From positions 1 to 64,000 of the forward strand of contig CAZWOU010000003.1 in NCBI GenBank assembly GCA_964635375.1: a stretch of 64,000 nt of DNA, given 5' to 3'. The position numbers and the translations under genes were made by a program. Source of the stretch: CAZMNY01 sp964635375 (lineage in GTDB: Bacteria; Planctomycetota; Planctomycetia; Pirellulales; Pirellulaceae). The notes beneath the pieces are model-generated. The model did not search any database. It saw nothing but the letters and a program-made list of their open reading frames with translations, and was not told the origin of the DNA. This document shows positions 51,720 to 60,571 of this stretch, in pieces. How positions within the stretch are numbered: position 1 is the first letter of the stretch; each line of letters starts with the position of its first letter.

Positions 51720-52913
51720 TCATTCGCCAGACGAAACGGCTTGAGCATCCGCCAGGTTTTGGCCCAATTCGGCAACTTTGATTTCGCCTTCGCTCGTCTC
51801 GAAATGAAATTCTCGCTGCTCGATGCGGGTGACCTTGGCGTTGGTGCGGCCAACTTCAAACTTGTCGCCGACGCCAAGCTTCAACAGCTGGCCGTTCGCA
51901 CGCACGGAAACCCACACTTGCGGCTTTCCGCGAGATCGAATGATTGCGGACACAACGGCCAGCTTGGCTGTGTCAAACCCGAGCGGTTTGGGAGTTTCCA
52001 CCACTTTTTCCGGTTCGACGATTTCGACGGTGACATCGACAGCCGAGGTGGTTGGCGGAAAGCCGTTGTCGGTCGCATAGATGGTCAACTCCCGCTTGCC
52101 AAGTTCATCCGGCTTCCAGGATATCCGTCCGGTGTTCTCGTCCAGTCTCGCATTGGGCAACTCTTCCAAGTCGGCGTGAAATCGAACCTTGTCCCCCTTG
52201 TCTGAGTCGGTTGCCGAGGGACTAAGAGTCAAGGATTCGTTCAGTGGCAAACGGATCCTTGTTGAGGAAAGAGAGATCTTGGGACCATTGTTCTTGAATC
52301 CAAATGGATTGCGGTAGGCAATCGACCGGATGTAGTCGTCGACCTGCGCCAAATTCCTATAGTCCGCCGGCTTGGGCGTCAACTTGACTCGTTCCGGGCT
52401 GTTGGGCAACGCCACGGCTCGGACGTTAAACGTCAGAGAAAGATCGCGGCTCTCGCGCATTTGGCGAATATTGATACTGTCGAAATAGTGGAGAATATCA
52501 GCCGAATAGAAGCTGTGAAGAAACTTCGTGAGTTGCTCGACATCCCCTTTGCAGGTCACCGTAAACTGGTGGGTCATAAAGAACTTGTCGATTTTTGGCA
52601 CGCCGGTCGCAACATCCGCCGACTGGAAGCCGACCTGTTTGTCAAGCACGTCGAGCAACCAAGCTTGGTACAAGCGTTGAGCCAACTCTCCGTCCCAGGG
52701 TAAGGCAACGTCCTCGAACTCCGCAAGTTCTTCCGCAGCGCGCAGACCGAGCGCGACGTCCTCCTCTTGCTTGAGCCGCTCTCCCTTCTTCGCCGCAATG
52801 TTCGACATTCGATTTGAGTGTTCATCGAGATACATGTCACCGAAATAGAGCAGGGCGCCCATCAACACCAAGGCTCCAACGAGTCCCCCTAGTAGTCTTT
52901 CACGTCGGCTCAT
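51720..52913 (-). CDS. GspM/PilO-like protein fused to a cadherin/Ig-like domain and a GspC/PilP-like domain
   Basis: The 397-residue protein has one N-terminal membrane helix (about 8-27) and a heptad-rich segment, then a ferredoxin-like region of the PilO/GspM type (DKFFMTHQFTVTCKGDVEQL). Residues about 215-310 form an Ig/cadherin-like domain (LTLSPSATDSDKGDKVRF, RISWKPDELGKRELTIYATDNG). The C-terminal 75 residues resemble the HR domain of GspC or PilP (VSVRANGQLLKLGVGDKFEVG). GspM is normally about 160 residues, so this is a fusion. It overlaps the GspL-like gene by four bases and is the last gene of the operon. Confidence 0.7.
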   Translation of the reverse strand: MSRRERLLGGLVGALVLMGALLYFGDMYLDEHSNRMSNIAAKKGERLKQEEDVALGLRAAEELAEFEDVALPWDGELAQRLYQAWLLDVLDKQVGFQSADVATGVPKIDKFFMTHQFTVTCKGDVEQLTKFLHSFYSADILHYFDSINIRQMRESRDLSLTFNVRAVALPNSPERVKLTPKPADYRNLAQVDDYIRSIAYRNPFGFKNNGPKISLSSTRIRLPLNESLTLSPSATDSDKGDKVRFHADLEELPNARLDENTGRISWKPDELGKRELTIYATDNGFPPTTSAVDVTVEIVEPEKVVETPKPLGFDTAKLAVVSAIIRSRGKPQVWVSVRANGQLLKLGVGDKFEVGRTNAKVTRIEQREFHFETSEGEIKVAELGQNLADAQAVSSGE

Positions 52914-54751
52914 TTGGGGCTCCTTTCCGCACTAGCGGTCTTCACGTTGTCTTCAACCCGCGGGCGAGTCGTCAGGTCATTCGCTCCGGTCGCTTTTGGA
53001 GCAGGCGTACTCTTCTCGTTAGACTCTCCGTCCCCGGACTCTCCATCGCCGGACTCTGTGGCGTCCGGTTTCCCATCGCCCGGGTCGGGTTTGTCCGGTT
53101 TCCCATCATCCGGTTTCCCATCGTCCGGGTCGGGTGCCTCCGGGTCGGGTTCGTCCGGTTTGGCTTCGTCAGCCTTCGGTTCGTCGGCCTTCGGTTCTTC
53201 AGGAGTTGTCGTTTCGCGAGATTCCCCCGAGTCGTCGTCGCCTTCTGGCGGTTCAGAGCGACTGCCCTCATCTACCGGCGAGGCGGATTCAGTATTGTCT
53301 GGCGTATCCGACGGGGCTTGTTGAGCGCTGGGTAGAACGTAGAGCGCTTCGGTAATGCGATAAGGGAACTTATCGTATTGGCGGTCGGTGACCACTGGCC
53401 CCGCATCGACTTGACGTCCAGGCGCGTCCCATCGACGGCGCAGTTCATCGATAGTCGAGGAGTCGTCAATGAAACCCCGGACGCTCATCTTGCCGCCCGG
53501 GTCTTTGGGATTGGGCGACATGGTCAGATTGCTAATCAAGACGAGGTCAGGATCCGGCAGACTGTCGCTGAAATCGCGCAACTGCTGCAGCCAGTCAATG
53601 TCTTTTGCTCCTACGAGGTTCTTGACGGCAATCGCATGTTCGGTGGCTTCCCGCATACGCTCGGTCTGTTTCTCGTTCTGATCGAACGTCTCTTCGAGTT
53701 TGGCGAGCTCCTTGCCGAGCCGGTGCAATTCGAACCAACCAATGAAGCAGACCAACGCCACAGCGACGGCGGCCAAGGCGCCGACGAACGCATAGCGACC
53801 TTTTTTTGATTTGGGTGTGGGTCGCTTACGAGGATTGGCGAAGTCGATCCCAACAGTCGACCGGCCAGCGTGGGCGTTCATGGCGCCGATCAGCGACGCA
53901 TAGCGGCCGGGATTCTCGGGCGGGTGAGACGCGAGCTCGCCACGAGCGCCAACCGCAGAAAAGGGGTCGAGAAACTCGACGGCCTTACCCATTTTCGATT
54001 TGATAATCTCCTCGAGCGGCCCCAACTCGGCGTGGTCGCCGCAGAGTGTGACCGATTCGACTTCGCGACCACCAGCCTGATTTCGCGCCGCCGGAATCGT
54101 TCGACGGATCTCGCCCATTAACGCGTTGGCTCGGACCGCCATGTCGTTGGTTGCTGGCAGCCGAACCGTTCGCACAAAGACGACATCGTCGCCAACGAGC
54201 ACGGTCAAGTCGGCCTCGTCAGCGAGCATATCCACGAGGGCTCGGCATTGACTCTCCGAAGTTGCCGGCTTCATCAGCGAAGCGGCAGCGAAGGGGCGGA
54301 GCAGAATCTTCGTGAGCGACAGATCGGCGTCGCGGCAGAGTTCTTCAACCGGATCGATCACTTCTGGGTTGATGGCAGCCGCCAGCACGTGAACGGCCTC
54401 ATCGTCGTTGAGGCGGTGTAGCGGAACAAAGTCGAGCGGCCAAGCGTCCGTGATCCCGGTAAACTGCCTCATCGCCTGAAAGCGAACCATGTCGACCAGT
54501 TCATCATCAGGGCAGGGCGGCATTTGCATCTGCCGAAGCTCAATGCTCGAACGGCCAATGGCGACAAGTGCTTCCGACTTGCTGACCCCTCGTTGCTTGA
54601 GCGCCTCAACGATCTGCGCCGTTGGGCTTGATTCGTCTTCCTTGAGCGACAGTGCAAACGCTTGTTCCACCGCCACGCCCGAACCGTGAGTTCGGCCGAT
54701 ACAGATGCGGGCTTCACGCGCGTCCCATTCCAGTGCAACTAAATTGCTCAT
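52910..54751 (-). CDS. GspL/PilM-PilN-like inner-membrane secretion protein with a long acidic Pro-rich tail
   Basis: The protein has 613 residues from the ATG at 54749-54751, which has a strong GGAGGTG site. The first about 300 residues have the actin-like pattern of PilM/GspL (LVALEWDAREARICIG, VAIGRSSIELRQMQMP, GEIRRTIPAARNQAGG, SVTLCGDH). One membrane helix lies at about 320-342 and a coiled coil follows. A PilN-like domain (LVLISNLTMSPNPKDPGGK) precedes a tail of about 120 residues rich in Pro, Asp, Glu and Lys. In type II secretion GspL couples the GspE ATPase to the periplasmic part. It is followed by the GspM-like gene with a four-base overlap. Confidence 0.78.
   Translation of the reverse strand: MSNLVALEWDAREARICIGRTHGSGVAVEQAFALSLKEDESSPTAQIVEALKQRGVSKSEALVAIGRSSIELRQMQMPPCPDDELVDMVRFQAMRQFTGITDAWPLDFVPLHRLNDDEAVHVLAAAINPEVIDPVEELCRDADLSLTKILLRPFAAASLMKPATSESQCRALVDMLADEADLTVLVGDDVVFVRTVRLPATNDMAVRANALMGEIRRTIPAARNQAGGREVESVTLCGDHAELGPLEEIIKSKMGKAVEFLDPFSAVGARGELASHPPENPGRYASLIGAMNAHAGRSTVGIDFANPRKRPTPKSKKGRYAFVGALAAVAVALVCFIGWFELHRLGKELAKLEETFDQNEKQTERMREATEHAIAVKNLVGAKDIDWLQQLRDFSDSLPDPDLVLISNLTMSPNPKDPGGKMSVRGFIDDSSTIDELRRRWDAPGRQVDAGPVVTDRQYDKFPYRITEALYVLPSAQQAPSDTPDNTESASPVDEGSRSEPPEGDDDSGESRETTTPEEPKADEPKADEAKPDEPDPEAPDPDDGKPDDGKPDKPDPGDGKPDATESGDGESGDGESNEKSTPAPKATGANDLTTRPRVEDNVKTASAERSPK
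53063..53195 (-). repeat. Degenerate tandem repeats encoding the acidic Pro-rich tail of the GspL-like protein
   Basis: Short repeated blocks (GTCCGGTTTCCCATC and CCGGGTCGGGT on the plus strand) recur several times with small changes. On the minus strand they give units of the form DDGKPD and DPGDGKPD. The array lies entirely in the low-complexity tail and looks like slippage expansion. Boundaries are approximate. Confidence 0.6.
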
Positions 54752-54834
54752 CGTAATTTCACCTCCGCTTCCCAAAAACCGGGAGCAACCAAGACTTCGC
54801 GTCTGGTTCGTGTACGTTTAGTGAGTGTTAATTT

Positions 54835-56487
54835 CTATTCCGCAGCGGCTGCGTAGGAGACACCAAGCTGATCCAGTTGATACCCGCGGCCCAAATGGCT
54901 GATGTCTTTCCAGAGTAATACCTGAGGCTGTTCGGTAGTAGCATCAATCACAACTTCCGTTCGAGATGAAACGCCGCCATTCTGAAAATAGCCCACCACC
55001 TGAGCCCGATAGACGTCGCCGCGACCGCAAATAAAGGGCATCAGGAGCTTCATCTCGTCGAGCGTCACGATGGCTTCGGTCATCAGCCAGGTCTCGTGTC
55101 GTCGGTTCTCGTCAGTGCTTTCCGTCCCGCTAACATCACGTTCCTGAATAATGGTGTCGACAATCTCTGGACTCATGGTGGGAATTCCCAGCAACACATC
55201 TCGCGAGGCCTGATTGATATTGATGCGGCCGGGAATGGTGGCCGCGTTGGCAATCGTACAATTATCCATCAGCGCGGGTAGGTAGAGCGCCATGGCCCCA
55301 GGGCCTTCTGGGAACACAGGCGCCAAAACGACTTGATCACCGTCGAGGTTGGCTCGCACCTTGGCCCCGATGAGGTCGAGTATTTGAGTGAACTTGTTGC
55401 CGCCTTCTTGGCTCAAATCCAATCCGCCGGCGGACACGTCGCCGGCGTCGTTTCCGGTGTAGGCGCCCGACTGACGAAAGCCCACGATGAATGTCGCCCA
55501 TTGTGCGTTGAAGCGTTCTTCCAAGTCCGCATAAAGCGTTTCCAGATCGTCGCCATTGATGTCAATTCGCGGCATGCCCTCCGCATTCAAGTTCGCTTCG
55601 GCGCTGTAGATCGTCAGGAACGCCGACCAACCCCGCTCCAGCGAAGTCGTCGAGCCGTCCTCATTAGTCACGCCGGACATCAACGTTTGAGCATCTAGCG
55701 ATTGCCCGACAAAGCCACTCGTTTCGTGAGGGTCAACTCGGCCATTGCGGTTAATATCGATGCCAAACAACAATTGCGGGGATACGCCTTTCACTCGCAA
55801 CAATTCCGCGATCGTGTCGAGCATTCCGTTCTTCGGCTCGTACGGCGGACTCAACTGGCTATAGTATTCAAGCTCCGCGCCGAACTCGCGGATCTCATCA
55901 TCCTCATCGAGCCAATCGAGAATAGAGTCGGCCACATCCTCGCTCATACCAGGCAAGGCCATCAGCAAGTTGCGCCCGGCGCCTTCCTGCAGCGAGTCCG
56001 CCCACAACAGAATGTTCATGTTGAGCCGCCCCGATTCGTCCTCGAGACCGTAGCGAACGCCCTCGAGCGATCCATCGACAGCGAATGCAGGCGACACCAC
56101 GGTAAACGACCCCTGGTGGGGCGTCGTCGCATCGCCAATGCAAATGATGTTCTGGAAGATCATCGGATTGTTGTAGATCCCACCGCCGTCGTTGCGGGCC
56201 TCGGGCAACTGCACGAGAAACTGACGTGTGTAGTCAACGCCCGACTCAACCAGCATTTGCGCCTGTAGTTGATCGCCGCCCTGCAGCGCCCCTTCATAGT
56301 TGGTCATCATCAGCTCGGCGAACGTATAGGCCGCAAAGCTGAGCATGGCGACAACGATGAGGACGATGATTAACACGAACGCGGGACGCTTTCGACCAGC
56401 CCAGCCGCCATCGCCGCCGCAACCCAATGTGGCTGCGTTCGAGCATTCGCGTTTGGTTTTCGCGGTTGAAGTCGCGGTTGAAGTCAT
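54835..56487 (-). CDS. gspK: General secretion pathway minor pseudopilin GspK
   Basis: The 550-residue protein has a polar N-terminus and a hydrophobic helix at about 35-58 (PAFVLIIVLIVVAML). The GspK motifs follow: DESGRLNMN at about 150-158 and the helix-hairpin-helix-like ILDWLDEDDEIREFG at about 189-203. A calcium-loop-like DINRNGRVDPHE lies at about 244-255. The later RININQASRDVLLGIP is also characteristic. GspK caps the pseudopilus tip with GspI and GspJ. It is longer than the proteobacterial protein (about 330), with additions in the middle. It overlaps gspJ by four bases. Confidence 0.87.
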   Translation of the reverse strand: MTSTATSTAKTKRECSNAATLGCGGDGGWAGRKRPAFVLIIVLIVVAMLSFAAYTFAELMMTNYEGALQGGDQLQAQMLVESGVDYTRQFLVQLPEARNDGGGIYNNPMIFQNIICIGDATTPHQGSFTVVSPAFAVDGSLEGVRYGLEDESGRLNMNILLWADSLQEGAGRNLLMALPGMSEDVADSILDWLDEDDEIREFGAELEYYSQLSPPYEPKNGMLDTIAELLRVKGVSPQLLFGIDINRNGRVDPHETSGFVGQSLDAQTLMSGVTNEDGSTTSLERGWSAFLTIYSAEANLNAEGMPRIDINGDDLETLYADLEERFNAQWATFIVGFRQSGAYTGNDAGDVSAGGLDLSQEGGNKFTQILDLIGAKVRANLDGDQVVLAPVFPEGPGAMALYLPALMDNCTIANAATIPGRININQASRDVLLGIPTMSPEIVDTIIQERDVSGTESTDENRRHETWLMTEAIVTLDEMKLLMPFICGRGDVYRAQVVGYFQNGGVSSRTEVVIDATTEQPQVLLWKDISHLGRGYQLDQLGVSYAAAAE

Positions 56488-57521
56488 AGTCCCACTGCCT
56501 CCAAGTCCGCCGCCTCTTCCTCATTGCCGAAGGTCGATTTAGCCGTCGGCAGGCGGACTACGATGCGGTAAGTGAAAATATCATCAGGATTCGTCTCTTG
56601 CTCAACGAACTCAGTTGGGGTCGTGTTGAGCTGCGAAACAGGCTGTACTGAGACAATGATCTCGACGGCCATGGGGAGTCCGGCTTTTAAGTCGCTGTCC
56701 CATTCTATTAACCATTCCAAACCGTCGTAGTATCGGAACTCGATTCCAAGAATCTCTGGAGCGATGATCTCCGCCTGCTCCTGAAGGCCGGTCGAGTTGC
56801 CATTTGCAAGGGCAAACGCGGTGACGGTTCGATCGAGTTGGCGGCGGACCAAGCCGCCGCGCACGGCCGCGTCACCGAACGCGTCCTTCGCCGCGTAGAC
56901 TCCGGCGTTCTCCGGTGTCTGCACATAATAGGCGACGGTCTTCACATCACTGACCACATCGACCAAGTCGCCAACAGCGTTGGGAACCTCTTGAAAGAAC
57001 TCGTCAAAACGGGGAAGCCGGGAGATATCCAACTGCAGCTGAAACTGGTTGCCGTAAAGGCCCGCGTTCGGCGGCAACTCCACCGCATTGGCGATGTCGG
57101 CCGTGTAGGCCGATTCCTCTTCTTCGACAAAGTCGGCGCCTTCATCCGCCGCAGCGTCTCCGCTATCACCGCCTCCGCTCGCCCCGCCAATCGCATCGGC
57201 GACCGCATCGGACGACTCGCCGGTCACGGCGGCCAAGGTCGCCAGGGCCTCGGCCGCAGAGCCCTCGCCGAGCGACTCTAGCGCGGTCAGGTCTTGTTCG
57301 TATTTTGTCACTACGCGTTTCAGGTCGCCGGAGATAAGCCGCATCACCGCACGGGCGACTCGGGCTTGTTCAATAACCCCACGGCGGTTCTGCAGCGTGC
57401 GAAGGTGCAGATCTACTGCCATGCCGACGCCGTATAGAATCATTCCGCTGAGCGACATCGCTAGCATCAGTTCGAGCAGCGAAATGCCGTTTCGGCGCGG
57501 CTGCGAATTTGAAGCGATCAT
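56484..57521 (-). CDS. gspJ: Minor pseudopilin GspJ-like protein
   Basis: The 345-residue protein begins with a class III prepilin signal: a short basic leader, cleavage after G12, then ISLLELMLAMSL with the invariant Glu at +5. The rest is a globular domain with an acidic stretch (DEGADFVEEEESAY) near residue 140 and the late segment FRYYDGLEWLIEWDSDLKAG, which fits GspJ. The N-terminal match and the operon position between gspI and gspK support the call. It overlaps both neighbours by four bases. Confidence 0.82.
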   Translation of the reverse strand: MIASNSQPRRNGISLLELMLAMSLSGMILYGVGMAVDLHLRTLQNRRGVIEQARVARAVMRLISGDLKRVVTKYEQDLTALESLGEGSAAEALATLAAVTGESSDAVADAIGGASGGGDSGDAAADEGADFVEEEESAYTADIANAVELPPNAGLYGNQFQLQLDISRLPRFDEFFQEVPNAVGDLVDVVSDVKTVAYYVQTPENAGVYAAKDAFGDAAVRGGLVRRQLDRTVTAFALANGNSTGLQEQAEIIAPEILGIEFRYYDGLEWLIEWDSDLKAGLPMAVEIIVSVQPVSQLNTTPTEFVEQETNPDDIFTYRIVVRLPTAKSTFGNEEEAADLEAVGL

Positions 57522-58045
57522 CGGCCCCCTCCGCTGGATGAGCCATCAGTCGAGCTCCCGCTCGATGTTGCACCACTTGATCCAGACGACGCCTCGCCTT
57601 CTTCGGTCAATTCCTCTTCCTCCTCAATCAACAAATCGTCCTCGCGCATCCAGCGGACGAGTTGATATTGAACGGGGCGCTGCGATTCGGGCAAATTCTG
57701 AATGACGGAGATCTGCACGGCGATCAGACCTTCCTGATCAATTTGTTCAATCTCGACCGAATAGTTCCACTGCGGATCATACTCATCCACCGCGTCAGCG
57801 ACGGGCGAGAGCGGGTAGAGCCCAGAGGTCAGCTCGGACATTTTCGTTTCGGCCAGCAGCTGCGCCGAGGTCATGTCTCGCGTATTCGCGGCCGCCAACG
57901 AACCAACGCGAACCAGTTCGCCGATCGTCGCGATCGCCATACCCAGAATCGCCATCGAGAGCAGCACTTCCAGCAGCGAGAAGCCACGTCGGGACGACGA
58001 GCGGCTGCACAATGTGTCGGTGTCGTTGCGAGATTTGATGCTCAT
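57518..58045 (-). CDS. gspI: Minor pseudopilin GspI-like protein
   Basis: The protein has 175 residues from the ATG at 58043-58045, which overlaps the gspH stop as ATGA; the frame is open further but would displace the signal. The prepilin signal has cleavage after G21 and FSLLEVLLSMAILG with Glu at +5. The middle segment LAETKMSELTSG is typical of GspI. The C-terminus is a Glu- then Ser/Gly-rich tail of about 40 residues that GspI normally lacks. GspI starts the minor-pseudopilin complex. Confidence 0.85.
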   Translation of the reverse strand: MSIKSRNDTDTLCSRSSSRRGFSLLEVLLSMAILGMAIATIGELVRVGSLAAANTRDMTSAQLLAETKMSELTSGLYPLSPVADAVDEYDPQWNYSVEIEQIDQEGLIAVQISVIQNLPESQRPVQYQLVRWMREDDLLIEEEEELTEEGEASSGSSGATSSGSSTDGSSSGGGR

Positions 58046-58701
58046 TGGGGTTCCGGAATCTCGTCCGCTGTAATGAGGTCGCTTACTTGGGCGACGCCCG
58101 TCAGACCGCGAAGTTGCAACATCACGTAATAGTAGTCGTTGGAGATCAGCAAGCGGGCATTTGACGATGTGCCGTCGGGGTAGAACAAGATCGGCGACGA
58201 CCACGCTTCGTTAAACCCCTCAGCGGTCAGGTTGACGTCTTGAGCCGCCTGCTGTTCTGCGATTGCGGTGCGAACGTCCTTGACCGACGCCACTTGAATG
58301 AACCGCATCTCTTCCGGCAGCGTCCCGTTGACAACGACAGCGTCCGATCCGCCGACGGAAATCTGCCGCCTCGTGTCGCTCGACTCCACGGCCGCCTCTT
58401 GATCCTGCTCAAACGGCCGCACCTGGTACTGTTTGGTGTCTTTCTGAATACGGAACATGTGCACGCGACCCGTCTTCATGGCCTGCACTTGAGCTTGGCC
58501 CCAGATCGAGCGAACTCGATCAGCTGACTGCCTTAGTTTCTGGTTCCTCATCGGACCGCTAAGCGCCGGGTAGGCTGCAGTGGCGAGGATAACCAGCAAG
58601 GCGAGCACCAACAGTAGTTCAATCAGCGTCACGCCGCGCAATCTCGAACGACGGCCCTTCGGCGCGTGAGCCAAACTTAGCTTCGGCCGTCGTTCTTGCA
58701 T
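58042..58701 (-). CDS. gspH: Minor pseudopilin GspH-like protein
   Basis: The 219-residue protein has a 23-residue basic leader and the prepilin site RG then VTLIELLLVLALLVIL, with Glu at +5 and a proline after the hydrophobic core as in pseudopilins. The globular part has the GspH/FimT-type segment VRSIWGQAQVQAMKTG. It lies between gspG (27-base gap) and gspI (ATGA overlap). Confidence 0.85.
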   Translation of the reverse strand: MQERRPKLSLAHAPKGRRSRLRGVTLIELLLVLALLVILATAAYPALSGPMRNQKLRQSADRVRSIWGQAQVQAMKTGRVHMFRIQKDTKQYQVRPFEQDQEAAVESSDTRRQISVGGSDAVVVNGTLPEEMRFIQVASVKDVRTAIAEQQAAQDVNLTAEGFNEAWSSPILFYPDGTSSNARLLISNDYYYVMLQLRGLTGVAQVSDLITADEIPEPQ

Positions 58702-58728
58702 GAGATTTCTCCGCTTAAGACGCAGTCG

Positions 58729-59136
58729 CTAATTCTTGGCCGTCGATACATCGTCCTCACTGCCGTCTTGCCGGTCTGCCCCAAAGGACCAGATCAGGTA
58801 ACTGTCGCCATCCAATTTGTATTGGTAGGGCTGTCCCCAGGGGTCGGCAGGCACAGCGCTTTCCAGGTAGGGCCCGCGCCATTTCGCCAACCCGGATGGT
58901 TGCGTCTGAAGCGCGTCAAGCCCTTGCTCGGTCGTAGGATAAACCCCCGTATCGAGTCGGTAGAGCTTGAGGTTGGTTTCGAACATGCGCATCTGAGAAA
59001 GCGCGGCGTCCGAGTACGCATTGCCTTGGATCCTCTGGAAGTAAATCCCCACCATCCCGCCAAGGATTACCAGGATCGCAAGCACCAAGAGAACTTCGAT
59101 CAACGTAAAGCCTTGCTTTCGATTTCGCCGTCGCAT
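58729..59136 (-). CDS. gspG: Major pseudopilin GspG
   Basis: The 135-residue protein has a nine-residue basic leader, cleavage after G9 and FTLIEVLLVLAILVILGG. The conserved GspG features follow: the alpha-beta loop YPTTEQGLDAL, then WRGPYLE, and DPWGQPYQYK, with a final SFGADRQDGSEDDV calcium-site region. It forms the pseudopilus shaft of the type II secretion system. The start ATG at 59134-59136 is the only sensible one. It is separated from gspF by 129 bases, the widest gap inside the cluster after gspE's upstream gap. Confidence 0.95.
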   Translation of the reverse strand: MRRRNRKQGFTLIEVLLVLAILVILGGMVGIYFQRIQGNAYSDAALSQMRMFETNLKLYRLDTGVYPTTEQGLDALQTQPSGLAKWRGPYLESAVPADPWGQPYQYKLDGDSYLIWSFGADRQDGSEDDVSTAKN

Positions 59137-59265
59137 TGTTCATTCTCCCTTACCGTGTTTTCGACCGAGCCTTCGCAACTCGGTCCGTGAATCTGACGTG
59201 TGACGTATCCCTCGCATCGGGCGCTGCCCGACGCCTCAACTAACTAGCACTCTCATCAAACATGT

Positions 59266-60471
59266 TTAGCCAAGCGCACTGCTCATCTTGATCACAGGAA
59301 TCAGCAATGCGATCACGACAAACAAGACGATGCCTGCAAGGACGAGCAGCATGATTGGCTCAAGCAATCTGACGGTCAAATCCAAGCGTCGAGTCGTTCG
59401 CTTTTCCAGTCCGTCAGCGATTTCAACCAGCACGGCATCAAGTGTATTGGACTCCTCAGCCACCGAGATCATCTCCACAACCGTGGTGGGAAAGTGCCCG
59501 CTAGCCGCCAGCGGACGGGCCAGCGATTGACCAGCCGAAATATTCTCCGAGGCATTCTCGATCGCCTCGGCCAAAACTCGATTGCTCGCGGCCCCACGGC
59601 TAATTTCGAGCGAGCGGAGGATTGGCACGCCATTGCGCAACATGGTTCCAAGCACGCGGCAGAATCGAGCAACCGCAAGCGATTGAAAGACGCTCCCGAG
59701 CAGCGGCATTTTGATTTTTGCTTTGTCGAATAAGTAACGGCCCCGAGCAGACGCCAATTGAGCTCGCAGGTAGACGGCCAGAATGACCATCATTGCAATC
59801 ACGATCAAACCGTAGCTGCGAATCGATTCACTGAACCAAAGAAGCCACTCCGTCAGTACTGGCAACTCCCCTCGTTCCCGAAGTCGATCGAACAAACCCG
59901 CGAATTGCGGTACAAAAAACACGATCAAGACGGTCACCACCGCCGTCCCCACGACCCCCAAGAAGACAGGGTAGGCCAAAGCGCCCGCCGTGCGAGCCTT
60001 GAGATCTTCGTATTGCTCAGTAAAGGTCGAAACTCGTTCGAGCGCCTCTTCCAGAAACCCGCCTTCGCCGCCGGCGCGGACCATATTGACGGCCATTTCG
60101 TTAAACGTGCGTGGGTGTCTCTCCATCGCGTCGGCCAAGTTGGCGCCATCCTCAACTCGGCGATGGACGTCGGTCAGCACCTCTTTCAGCGTTCGGTTCG
60201 ATGCCTGATCCCGCAGCACCGCGAGCGAGCGCAAGAGCGGCACGCCGCTTCGCATGAGGGCCGCCATTTGGCTGTAGGTCATCGCCATCAACTGGCCGCC
60301 GACGCGTCCCCCAAGCGAAAGCCCTTTTTTTGCTTTCTCCAGGGCCACATCGATAGGAAAGAGCGACTGGGCCGAGAGTTGATTAATCGCGTCGCGATCT
60401 GAGACCGCAGTAATCACGCCGGAGATCTTCTCTCCTTGCATGTTTCGAGCGATATAGGCGAATTCTGGCAT
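59266..60471 (-). CDS. gspF: Type II secretion inner-membrane platform protein GspF
   Basis: The 401-residue protein starts MPEFAYIARNMQGEKISG, the standard GspF/PilC opening. Two T2SSF domains are visible (MAALMRSGVPLLRSLAVLRDQ, shown here in part as MRSGVPLLRSLAVL, and LGTMLRNGVPILRSLEI). Three membrane helices lie at about 170-190, 220-240 and 370-395. GspF is the membrane platform that contacts GspE and GspL. It lies 100 bases downstream of gspE. Confidence 0.95.
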   Translation of the reverse strand: MPEFAYIARNMQGEKISGVITAVSDRDAINQLSAQSLFPIDVALEKAKKGLSLGGRVGGQLMAMTYSQMAALMRSGVPLLRSLAVLRDQASNRTLKEVLTDVHRRVEDGANLADAMERHPRTFNEMAVNMVRAGGEGGFLEEALERVSTFTEQYEDLKARTAGALAYPVFLGVVGTAVVTVLIVFFVPQFAGLFDRLRERGELPVLTEWLLWFSESIRSYGLIVIAMMVILAVYLRAQLASARGRYLFDKAKIKMPLLGSVFQSLAVARFCRVLGTMLRNGVPILRSLEISRGAASNRVLAEAIENASENISAGQSLARPLAASGHFPTTVVEMISVAEESNTLDAVLVEIADGLEKRTTRRLDLTVRLLEPIMLLVLAGIVLFVVIALLIPVIKMSSALG

Positions 60472-60571
60472 CGGTTTACTTCTGTAATGTCATGTATGCA
60501 GAGTTGTGTTCTTCGTTGTTCGTCTTGTCTCTTCACCGGAAAGCCAAGGCGCTACGCCCACTCGAACGCTG

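Noticed and set aside
53063..53195. Possible CRISPR-like array
   Set aside because: Repeats are contiguous, degenerate and in frame inside a low-complexity coding tail; there are no unique spacers. The other tandem arrays (4661-4750, 9498-9572, 63811-63882) fail for the same reason.
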